From positions 1-64,000 of the forward strand of contig NZ_JAHUTS010000018.1 in NCBI RefSeq assembly GCF_019209835.1: DNA of 64,000 nt. The letters run 5' to 3'. The notes under the pieces were generated by a model that saw only the letters and a program-made list of their open reading frames with translations, did no database searches and was not told where the DNA came from. Both the position numbers and the translations under genes were made by a program. The stretch comes from Enterovibrio paralichthyis. Its GTDB lineage: Bacteria > Pseudomonadota > Gammaproteobacteria > Enterobacterales > Vibrionaceae. This document shows, one piece after another, positions 34,650 through 41,923 of the stretch. Numbering within the stretch: the stretch's first letter is position 1; every line of letters starts with the position of its first letter.

Positions 34650-36433
34650 GAAATAACAACCTCCCTGAACATGCCGGCATCCATGTGGAACAGCAGGTGA
34701 CAGTGCCAGGCCCACCGGCCAAGAGCATCTGCAGTAACGAGAAAACTAATCCGTTGTGCGGGTTGCACAGGAATGGTGTGGCGACGGACGAGAAACTCCC
34801 CATCAGGGCTTTCTACTTCACTCCACACACCGTGCAGATGCATGGGATGCGTCATCATGGTGTCGTTTTGCAATATGACCCGGACGCGTTCGCCGTAATT
34901 GAAATGAATGGGTGTAGAATTACCGAACTCCACCCCATCAAACGACCAGGTATAGCGTTCCATATTGCCTGTCAGGTGAAGTTCAATTTCCCGCTCAGGA
35001 GGACGGGGGTCGATAGAACCACCCTGGGTTCGCAGATCAGCCAATGTCAGTACCCGGCGGCCATTACCTCGTAACCCGACCCCCGGGTCATCCAGATTGG
35101 TTCGTGGCGTATCGACACGCATATCAACACTTGCGCCGTATTCACTAGAAGCATGACGAACGGTACTGCTCGGGTTGGCAAACGGGACGGCGGCCGTACC
35201 CATACCGCTATGATCCATCCCGGGCATATTGTTGTGGTCCATACCCGCCATCCCATCCATGCTATTCATGTTTGGCATACCGGCCATACTGCTGTGATCC
35301 ATTGATCCCATCATGTCTTCCATCGTCAGAGGCTGGATTGGGTCAATGGCAGGAACCGGTGCAGTGAGCCCCTCCCGCAATGCGAGGGTGCCAGAAGCAA
35401 AACCCGTCCTGTCCATGGATTGGGCAAAAATCGTGTAAGCCTCATCACGCGGAGATACCACTACGTCGTATGTTTCGCCCGGGCCAAAACGGAACTCATC
35501 AACTGTCACAGGATGAACATTCACGCCATCGCTCTGCACCACAGTAAGAGGCAAACCGGGAATGCGGACATCATAGAAAGTGTTGCTGGAGCCATTGATA
35601 AAGCGGAGCCTGACCCTCTCACCTTTTTTGAAGCGTCCCGTCCAATTGCCCCCCGGAGTGGCCCCGTTCATCAAATAAATCAGGGTTGCAGCAGAAAGGT
35701 CTGCCAGATCCATTGAACTCATTCGCATGCTGTTCCACATACTTTTGTCGGCAAGCGTATCGGAAAGACCGTTCTTTCTAATCTGTGTGACGTTATCTGG
35801 CAGCGTTGGCTGAATGTAGTTGTAATAATCCCCCTGCATTTTCAGGTTGTTGTATACAGTTTGGGGATTATCATCCGTCCAATCAGAAAGCAGGACGACA
35901 TGTTCGGAATCGTACTCCACCGGGTCTTCGCCACTGGGCTCAATCACAAGGGCACCGTACATGCCTGTCATTTCCTGGAAACCGGAATGAGAATGGTACC
36001 AGTAGGTGCCGTTTTGCTGGACGTCAAAGCGATAGGTAAACGTCTCACCGGGCTTGATGCCGGCAAAACTGATGCCCGGCACGCCGTCCATCTGAAATGG
36101 GAGGATCAGTCCATGCCAATGGATGGACGTCTCTTCTTTCAGCAGGTTTGTCACCTTGATGGTCACTGACTGGCCTTCTTTCAACCGTATCGTTGGCCCG
36201 GGAAGCACCCCATTGATAGTGGTCGCTATTCGGGAACGGCCGTTAAAGTTCACCACCGTCTCCTGAATGACCAGATTAATGACATCACCTGAAACCTCGG
36301 GCATCGTATTTGATTTGGTGTTTGGTACGCCCGCCCAAGCAGGGGAAATGATCGGGGAGATCCCCGCTAGTACCCCACCTAGCGCAAGACCTTTAACAAA
36401 ATATCTCTTCGAATGATCGACACGAGAACGCAT
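34646..36433 (-). CDS. copA: Multicopper oxidase CopA (copper resistance)
   Basis: A 595-residue periplasmic oxidase of the PcoA/CopA type. Copper-site motifs are HWHG, WYHSHSGFQ, HPMHLHG and HCHLLFHMDAGM, with the T1 Cys in the last. A long Met/His-rich loop (about 370-420, MDHSSMAGMPNMN and MDHNNMPGMDHSGMG) is the expected copper-binding insert. The signal peptide has SKRYFVKG where a twin-arginine motif (SRRxFLK) is usual, a Lys-Arg variant. The start is ATG 36433, seven bases after GGAG; the frame to 36472 has no ribosome site. A perfect CusR-type box lies at 36509-36530. It oxidises Cu(I) to less toxic Cu(II) in the periplasm. Confidence 0.94.
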   Translation of the reverse strand: MRSRVDHSKRYFVKGLALGGVLAGISPIISPAWAGVPNTKSNTMPEVSGDVINLVIQETVVNFNGRSRIATTINGVLPGPTIRLKEGQSVTIKVTNLLKEETSIHWHGLILPFQMDGVPGISFAGIKPGETFTYRFDVQQNGTYWYHSHSGFQEMTGMYGALVIEPSGEDPVEYDSEHVVLLSDWTDDNPQTVYNNLKMQGDYYNYIQPTLPDNVTQIRKNGLSDTLADKSMWNSMRMSSMDLADLSAATLIYLMNGATPGGNWTGRFKKGERVRLRFINGSSNTFYDVRIPGLPLTVVQSDGVNVHPVTVDEFRFGPGETYDVVVSPRDEAYTIFAQSMDRTGFASGTLALREGLTAPVPAIDPIQPLTMEDMMGSMDHSSMAGMPNMNSMDGMAGMDHNNMPGMDHSGMGTAAVPFANPSSTVRHASSEYGASVDMRVDTPRTNLDDPGVGLRGNGRRVLTLADLRTQGGSIDPRPPEREIELHLTGNMERYTWSFDGVEFGNSTPIHFNYGERVRVILQNDTMMTHPMHLHGVWSEVESPDGEFLVRRHTIPVQPAQRISFLVTADALGRWAWHCHLLFHMDAGMFREVVIS

Positions 36434-36508
36434 ATCCTGACTCCATTCAGCCTTTAAATGTTTCGTATCCATACGTTAGGGGCTGGCAGCTTTCCGGCTC
36501 ATGACCTG

Positions 36509-36530
36509 AAAATGACAAATTTGTCATTTT
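36509..36530. promoter_or_regulatory. CusR/CopR-type operator upstream of copA
   Basis: A perfect 22-bp palindrome: AAAATGACAA, AT, TTGTCATTTT. It equals the E. coli CusR consensus exactly. It lies about 75 bp before the chosen copA start, so the copA-copB-cupredoxin operon is very probably copper-induced by the CusRS pair at 31061-33099. Confidence 0.85.
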
Positions 36531-36653
36531 GCTTCTGGCACTTATTCTCGTTTGGGGTGGCGTCGTGATGAGAAAGGGAGAAAATAGGCACATCCGGAAG
36601 TAATGGGTCGAAATGGTGGAGCAATAGTTCGTAGTCCTGGTTGGCACCCAATT

Positions 36654-36666
36654 GGGGGGGGGGGGG
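36654..36666 (+). repeat. Homopolymeric tract of 13 G
   Basis: Thirteen consecutive G between copA and the second PEP-CTERM gene, about 190 bp before the latter. It is outside coding sequence and about 130 bp upstream of the proposed -24/-12 element. Such tracts can slip during replication, and read or assembly error can also change their length. Confidence 0.7.
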
Positions 36667-36798
36667 CAAGAAAAGCGGAGGGGGATGTTGAGTCAGTTAC
36701 GTAAAGTCCCCTTCTTGCACGTCAATTAATTTTACGCCATGGCTTGGTAGCTACCTCCATCCATTAGTAACTGCCTGATAAGAGTCTCTTTATATTTC

Positions 36799-36815
36799 AG
36801 GCCTGATTATTGCTT
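36799..36815 (+). promoter_or_regulatory. Sigma-54-type (-24/-12) promoter candidate for the second PEP-CTERM gene
   Basis: AGGCCT, five bases, TTGCTT. GG and GC have the correct 12-bp separation, as at 18795-18811 before the other PEP-CTERM gene. The start codon is about 40 bp downstream, leaving a leader of roughly 30 nt. Confidence 0.55.
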
Positions 36816-36855
36816 ATGTCGTACTGTTTATTAAATAAGCATTAGTGAGGCCAAT

Positions 36856-37518
36856 ATGAGCCGTATTATCATCCAGAGACTTCTCCTCCCGGTTCTCAGT
36901 CTCTTCCTCGCGCTCCCAGCGCAGGCGATCTTGATTTACGATACCTGGACGACCAATGAGGGTGGCACGGGTAACTATATCCTGACTATCGAACACGACG
37001 TCGCCAACTCTGAGTTTAACTATTCATTTACCGTTGACCCATGGAACGCTGAAGGCTTAGGTTTGTTTCTTGACTTTGGTGATGTGGATGTCATCTCACC
37101 AGCCCTTAGCAATGTGAGTCCCGTTGGCCAAGTCTCTGTTTGGGATACGGACACGACTTCAACAAGCTGTGGTCCCGGTTGTAACCTGGATGGCTTAATC
37201 AGTGGTCAGGAATGGGAGTTTGTTCTCAGCTTAGGCTCGCCGGGCTTTGATGAGATCCAAACTTTCGAATGGACCACAGATGATCAGGGATTAACGTTGG
37301 ACGAAGACTGGGTTGTAGGCGTTCGTAGCCAACAACTTTGTCCTGATGGCTCGACCCTACCAAATGACGAAGCGCAATGTACAGGCAGTGACAAGTCCTA
37401 TTCGAGCACGGGTTACTTTGGCCCAGACCCAAGAGACGTACCAGAGCCAGCCTCTATCCTGTTATTGGCCGTTGGTTTGCTTGGCCTTGGATTGATTCGC
37501 CGCAGAAAAAGCGCTTAA
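36856..37518 (+). CDS. PEP-CTERM surface protein
   Basis: A 220-residue exported protein. The signal peptide runs to ALPAQA (about residue 24). The C-terminal sorting signal is canonical: VPEPASILLLAVGLLGLGL followed by IRRRKSA. The mature part is acidic with two Cys pairs (TSCGPGC and QLCPDG/AQCTG), so disulfides are likely; I see no named domain. GTGAGG lies five bases before ATG. It is flanked by copA upstream (divergent) and by a terminator and sodC downstream, far from the XrtA genes, as is common for PEP-CTERM substrates. It should be cut by the exosortase encoded at 5188-6639. Confidence 0.9.
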   Translation: MSRIIIQRLLLPVLSLFLALPAQAILIYDTWTTNEGGTGNYILTIEHDVANSEFNYSFTVDPWNAEGLGLFLDFGDVDVISPALSNVSPVGQVSVWDTDTTSTSCGPGCNLDGLISGQEWEFVLSLGSPGFDEIQTFEWTTDDQGLTLDEDWVVGVRSQQLCPDGSTLPNDEAQCTGSDKSYSSTGYFGPDPRDVPEPASILLLAVGLLGLGLIRRRKSA

Positions 37519-37538
37519 TCATTGCCCCCCAATCAAGA

Positions 37539-37577
37539 TGCGCACAGGAAGCCAGACGGCTCTGTGCGCATTTTTTT
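37539..37577 (+). terminator. Rho-independent terminator after the PEP-CTERM gene
   Basis: TGCGCACAG at 37539-37547 pairs with CTGTGCGCA at 37562-37570, followed by seven T. The rest of the 400-bp gap up to sodC (to 37916) shows nothing else I can name. Confidence 0.85.
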
Positions 37578-37916
37578 GCACAATCCATCCGACTCTTCCC
37601 GCTCACCTTAGAGCCGCAACGACTTAGCCTTGGTGCATTCGCTGGCCATAAATCCCCCGGCTTGAACACACCATCACTCTTACCTATCGAATCTATAGCG
37701 ACTTCCAGTTATGTAACCGGTTACCTGTACAGATAAATTGGTCACAGGCGTATCGAAATAATGGGAGCGCTTATCAGGCTGACTACTGCTCAGAATTGGG
37801 TAATAAAACTGGACTTAATCTGAAAGATTTTGCCTAAATACATGGTCACATCAATGTTCTGAAGCCGATTCAGCACTGATGTGAATAGATAAACAACAAT
37901 AAAAAGGACCCACAAA

Positions 37917-38429
37917 ATGAACAAAACAACTTGGCTTGCGGCATTAACGCTTCTCTCTTTCCCAACGTTAGCAGAGACCGTCAACGTGGAAATGATCGAT
38001 CTTGGCTCAGGTCAATCAGCAGGAATGGTGACGATCACTGCCAGTGATTACGGCACCGTTTTCACACCAAAACTCCAGGGGTTGCCTGCGGGTACACATG
38101 GCTTCCATTTGCATGCGAACGGTTCATGCGACAGCGTTACCAAAGAAGGTAAAACGGTCCTTGGTGGCGCCGCGGGTGGACACTATGACCCAGAAAAGAC
38201 AGGCAAACATGGATACCCTTGGACAGATGACAACCATCTCGGTGATTTACCCGCTCTTTACGTGAATGCCAATGGCATGGCAGACCAGCCAGTACTGGCA
38301 CCACGGGTAAAACTCGATGATGTAAAAGGCCGCGCATTGATGATTCATGCCGGTGGCGACAACCATTCTGATCACCCAGCAAAACTTGGCGGCGGCGGAG
38401 CCCGCATTGTATGTGGCGTGATTAAGTAG
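37917..38429 (+). CDS. sodC: Periplasmic Cu/Zn superoxide dismutase
   Basis: A 170-residue SodC. Signal peptide MNKTTWLAALTLLSFPTLA, then the dismutase fold. Copper ligands are in GFHLHANGSC and in the later His of MIHAGGDNHSDHP; the zinc-site region is GGAAGGHYDPEKTGKHG; NHLGDLPALYVNANG and GGGGARIVCGVIK complete the signature, with the Cys pair (SCDS and VCGV) for the disulfide. It converts superoxide to peroxide in the periplasm. AAAAGGA precedes the start. It is next to copper tolerance genes, which may share a metal context, but no CusR-type box was found before it. Confidence 0.95.
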   Translation: MNKTTWLAALTLLSFPTLAETVNVEMIDLGSGQSAGMVTITASDYGTVFTPKLQGLPAGTHGFHLHANGSCDSVTKEGKTVLGGAAGGHYDPEKTGKHGYPWTDDNHLGDLPALYVNANGMADQPVLAPRVKLDDVKGRALMIHAGGDNHSDHPAKLGGGGARIVCGVIK

Positions 38430-38513
38430 CCCACGTATCGCAAGCTATTGTTTTTCTTTTGCGGTCGCTAGATATAATGCTTTTTGGTAAATAGCATTGA
38501 TGGCGCTGTACAT

Positions 38514-38547
38514 ACGATCGGAAACCTAAAAACAGGTTTCCGATCGT
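38514..38547. terminator. Perfect 14-bp stem hairpin after sodC
   Basis: ACGATCGGAAACCT at 38514-38527 and AGGTTTCCGATCGT at 38534-38547 pair perfectly around a six-base loop (AAAAAC). No T-run follows on either strand. It lies between convergent sodC and the oligogalacturonate lyase gene, at the border between the copper block and the pectin block. A bidirectional terminator or a remnant of a repeat or insertion are both possible. Confidence 0.6.
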
Positions 38548-38635
38548 CTCTCATCAGTAGTCTCGCTCAACCGATCCTTATCTGATCAATATTACGAGCT
38601 TGGTTCGGGAATATTTAGCGAAACGTTTCAGTAAA

Positions 38636-39802
38636 TTAACCTTTGTAAGATTCTGGAACTTCGGCAATATAAATTGCAGGGACGCCTTCAAAATCACTGG
38701 TAAACAACACACCACCATCATTCGGCGTGAATGACGGATGCGGGTGAGTAATTTGGCGGTCGCCATCCAATACATCCCAAGATGTACTGTGCTTACACAG
38801 TTTTTGCGCCGATTTTGTTTTTGTATTCAACACGTATAAGAACGGATCATTTTCAATGTTATAACTGTCTGCATCGGCAACATCAACAGGAGCATCACAG
38901 CCATCACCAACCATCAAAGAGCCATCGAAGTTACTCATTAAGTGAGAGCAAGGTGGCATGACCATCACTTCTTCGTTTTCTAATGTCTCTGGGTTGGCTT
39001 TGTATATCACGCGCTCGGTTTGACCTTTAAAGTAAGACACGTATGCCATCGCGCTACCATCAGGAATCCAGAATTCATGCGTGCAAGATTCCCCTTGAGC
39101 GTGCTCTTTGATCTTACGGACATTACTGCCATCTTCATTAACTAGCCACATGCGAGCATCCACCAAATCGTGCGGTCCCTCATGACAGAAGCCAACCGTA
39201 GAGTCATCAAATGGACGGTAAATAGGGTGACCAAGCCACGCGGTATCCTGATGCATGACCTCAAGCTCGCCCGTTTCGATATCCACCTTGATCAGACGAC
39301 AAGTCGGATTGGTATGGTAGAACTCGGCAAATTTCTCCCATGATGTTAGCGGTTGCCAATCGCGTTTTAAAATCTCAATGCCAACCAACTTCGTACAGTC
39401 AGAGTTTGCGACCCAAGTACCGTAACCTTTCCACTCTTCATCAACTGTGTAAATGACTTCTTCTTTCAACGTTTCTAAATCGACTTTCATCAAATTCAGT
39501 TCATTTTTGACGTAGAAAAATGCACGCTCATCAGTTGAAATAAAACCACCAAAGGTATTGTCACCCTTGCCTTCCGTCAGTTGTATTGCTTGTTGCGTTT
39601 CAATATTAAGCAGGTAATAGTTACGATTCCCATCGAAATCACCTGCAAACAGCAGCTTTTTTCCATCCCGAGTAAAGCATTTCTGGTAAAAGTAGTTACG
39701 ATGACAAATCACATCCGTTGGTGTTAATCGTGTCACTTTGACTTGGGTATCACTGTCTGCAAACGTTTTAAAATTGAGTGCAACAACATCACCTTTAGCC
39801 AT
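38636..39802 (-). CDS. ogl: Oligogalacturonate lyase, polysaccharide lyase family 22
   Basis: A 388-residue cytoplasmic enzyme from MAKGDVVALNFKTF. It is a seven-bladed-propeller PL22 protein. Key stretches are YFYQKCFTRDGKKLLFAGDFDGNRNYY, VWHAG-like FCHEGPHDLVDARMWLVNEDG, GESCTHEFWIPDGSAMAYVSYF and HPHPSFTPNDGGVLFTSD, whose His residues form the manganese site. It splits unsaturated digalacturonate into two 5-keto-4-deoxyuronate units. The ATG is seven bases after GGAG; the frame to 39847 is not needed. Immediately upstream, at 39814-39840, stands a terminator-like hairpin, so it may be partly read through from the symporter gene. Confidence 0.93.
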   Translation of the reverse strand: MAKGDVVALNFKTFADSDTQVKVTRLTPTDVICHRNYFYQKCFTRDGKKLLFAGDFDGNRNYYLLNIETQQAIQLTEGKGDNTFGGFISTDERAFFYVKNELNLMKVDLETLKEEVIYTVDEEWKGYGTWVANSDCTKLVGIEILKRDWQPLTSWEKFAEFYHTNPTCRLIKVDIETGELEVMHQDTAWLGHPIYRPFDDSTVGFCHEGPHDLVDARMWLVNEDGSNVRKIKEHAQGESCTHEFWIPDGSAMAYVSYFKGQTERVIYKANPETLENEEVMVMPPCSHLMSNFDGSLMVGDGCDAPVDVADADSYNIENDPFLYVLNTKTKSAQKLCKHSTSWDVLDGDRQITHPHPSFTPNDGGVLFTSDFEGVPAIYIAEVPESYKG

Positions 39803-39813
39803 AATACATCTCC

Positions 39814-39840
39814 AAAAAAGGCTGCCAATAAAGGGCAGCC
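39814..39840 (-). terminator. Terminator-like hairpin between symporter and oligogalacturonate lyase genes
   Basis: On the minus strand GGCTGCC and GGCAGCC form a 7-bp stem around a 7-base loop, followed by six T. The T-run abuts the GGAG ribosome site of ogl directly. It may terminate part of the symporter transcript, or act as a processing and stability element setting the ratio of the two proteins. Confidence 0.7.
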
Positions 39841-39854
39841 AAAACAAAATTAAA

Positions 39855-41627
39855 CTATTGAGAAATTGTCGTAGCTACTGTAGATGGCTGCATATCTATC
39901 TTTGCACTCTTCTTCAAGCCATAGCCCACTACAAAAACTGACGCGGCACAAGCAAGGTACAATAAGCGCCCCCAAAGTGGGTTGGGAATCAGCACCATCA
40001 GTGTCAAACCTGCGGCCATGTAGATCACCAGCGAACCCAATTTCGCACGTTGCATGCGGTCAACAATATCTTGACCATCCTCTGCAACACACTCGGTGTC
40101 CACATCTTTAAAGAATTTGGTAGTTTCCTCAATATGAGGATCTGTGGATTCTTTGTAGAACAGTGTAGTTAGGCAGAAGAAGCCCGCCGTGAAGAAAAGA
40201 TGAGCAGCAATAGTGATCATCGTGCGCATTTCACCCGCTTCTCGGCGCGTTAGCTCATCCATACCGAACCAACTACCGACAAATTCCGGAGTGAATATTT
40301 TCACGACCGACCACGAGACAAACATACCTACGACAACTGTTGCCCATGGTGCCCACTTCGGTGTTTTGCGGATAATAATGCCAAGAAACAATGGAACAAG
40401 AATTGGTGATTGAAGTAGCGTCGCAACTTGCATCATTAGATCAAACAAGCTTAGGTGCTTCAGCGAATTGAAGAACTGAGCCATGATGATAACGAGGATA
40501 CCATTCACCAGACACGCAATTTGACCCGCGCGCAACTGTTCTTTATCGGATGCCTGACCTTTACGAACAATATTTGAGTAGAAACTACGAACGAAAATAC
40601 CTGAGTTGCGGTTCAGCGCTGAGTCCATCGAAGACATGGTCGCTGCAAACAGACCTGCCATTAGAAGACCTACAGTACCCAAAGGCATTGTTTCACGAGC
40701 GAAGACCAAGTAAACCGCATCGCTTGCTTTCGCACCCAGTGATGAGTATTGCGTTGCCGCATCTGGGTACAAAATTGCTGATGCCCAAGGAGGGATGAAC
40801 CAGATGATAGCGCCGACGAACATCATTGCAAGCGCCATTAGAGCTGCTTTGCTTGCGTTATCAGAGTCTTTTGCATTCAGAAAGCGATAAGACTCTTGCA
40901 TATTGTTAACACTTTGCAGTTGCTTAACAACAAAGAACAGGAATGTACCTACCAACAAAAGTGGGTAGTTCATGTCTGGTCCCATGATGAAGCCACCAGG
41001 GAATTTCTCAATAATTTCCCCAGGACCACCCACAACGAATAATGCAACAACTGCACATGCAACAGAAATTACCGCTACCACAAGCGTTTGGATAAAGTCA
41101 GACGCTACTACGCCCCATGCACCACTAAGCAATGAGATAGCCAATACCGCCAGACCTGTCACCCAAATGGTGGTCACGATGTCGGCATTAAATACCGCAG
41201 AAGCAAACACACCCAGACCATTTAACCAAACACCAGCGTTAATCACACTTAATGGTATGATTACCCAAGTAAAAAACTGCTCGTTGGTATTACCAAAGCG
41301 GCGTTTTACCCCTTCGGTTGGCGTATCTACACGCATTTGGCGGAAACGGCGAGCAAAGTAGAAGTAAGCAAAAACGTACGCCACCATATTGCCAACAAAC
41401 ACAGCCAATACCGCGAAGCCATCGTTAAATGCTTTACCTGCTGCACCGGTGAACGTCCATGCAGAGAACTGGGTCATAAATGCAGTGGCACCAACCATCC
41501 ACCAAAGCATCTTACCGCCCCCGCGAAAATAGTCGCTGGTACTATTGCTTGCCATCTTTTTGAACAGCAAGCTGATTGCCACCATCAGGGCAAAGTAGCC
41601 TGCTATTACCAAGTAATCGTATTCCAT
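39855..41627 (-). CDS. Sodium/solute symporter for oligogalacturonides or uronates
   Basis: A 590-residue SSS-family (SLC5-like) transporter with about 14 membrane helices. It starts MEYDYLVIAGYFALMVAISLLF, with SDYFRGGGKMLWWMVGATAFMTQFSAWTFTGAAG as the sodium-site region. Further motifs are FARRFRQMRVDTPTEGVKRRFG and AGLFAATMSSMDSALNRNSGIFVRSFY, the latter with the SSMDSALN signature. GAGG precedes the start. Its place between the lyase genes suggests uptake of unsaturated oligogalacturonides with sodium, as in other Vibrio pectin loci. Two KdgR-like boxes lie upstream at 41638 and 41702. Confidence 0.9.
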   Translation of the reverse strand: MEYDYLVIAGYFALMVAISLLFKKMASNSTSDYFRGGGKMLWWMVGATAFMTQFSAWTFTGAAGKAFNDGFAVLAVFVGNMVAYVFAYFYFARRFRQMRVDTPTEGVKRRFGNTNEQFFTWVIIPLSVINAGVWLNGLGVFASAVFNADIVTTIWVTGLAVLAISLLSGAWGVVASDFIQTLVVAVISVACAVVALFVVGGPGEIIEKFPGGFIMGPDMNYPLLLVGTFLFFVVKQLQSVNNMQESYRFLNAKDSDNASKAALMALAMMFVGAIIWFIPPWASAILYPDAATQYSSLGAKASDAVYLVFARETMPLGTVGLLMAGLFAATMSSMDSALNRNSGIFVRSFYSNIVRKGQASDKEQLRAGQIACLVNGILVIIMAQFFNSLKHLSLFDLMMQVATLLQSPILVPLFLGIIIRKTPKWAPWATVVVGMFVSWSVVKIFTPEFVGSWFGMDELTRREAGEMRTMITIAAHLFFTAGFFCLTTLFYKESTDPHIEETTKFFKDVDTECVAEDGQDIVDRMQRAKLGSLVIYMAAGLTLMVLIPNPLWGRLLYLACAASVFVVGYGLKKSAKIDMQPSTVATTISQ

Positions 41628-41637
41628 GATAGAAACC

Positions 41638-41657
41638 TCGAAACGCTGTTTTAATTT
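41638..41657. promoter_or_regulatory. KdgR-like box near the symporter start
   Basis: TCGAAACGCTGTTTTAATTT resembles the KdgR consensus (AATGAAACRNYRTTTCATT) in the GAAAC-N4-TTT core. It lies about 10 bp before the symporter ATG and overlaps the ribosome site region. Confidence 0.5.
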
Positions 41658-41701
41658 AGATAAATTATATTTTCAATAAACAAAACTAACTGAGACAAAA
41701 A

Positions 41702-41721
41702 TCAAAACAACGGTTCATTTT
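41702..41721. promoter_or_regulatory. KdgR-like box upstream of the symporter operon
   Basis: TCAAAACAACGGTTCATTTT shares its right half (CGGTTCATTT) with the boxes at 47162 and 51582. With the box at 41638 it would give two sites in the symporter promoter. The region 41722-41892 otherwise holds nothing I can name. Confidence 0.5.
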
Positions 41722-41892
41722 TCATCTTTTGTGCTCAAGCGTGATGAAGATCAATAATGAGCATCTTGTAAATAATTGCGGATCCATACTCGTAGTTGCA
41801 GCATTCCCTTGGGTAATCTTAGAACCCAAAAGATATTGTCACTGACAAGTAGAAAGGCGAAAAATGAGACCGTTGTAAGGTGAGTTTTAATG

Positions 41893-41915
41893 AAAAAGGG
41901 CTCCCGAGAGCCCTT
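41893..41915 (-). terminator. Terminator after the PL9 lyase gene
   Basis: On the minus strand AAGGGCTC and GAGCCCTT pair around TCGG, followed by TTTTC. It lies 9 bp after the lyase stop. Confidence 0.85.
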
Positions 41916-41923
41916 GTCACACG

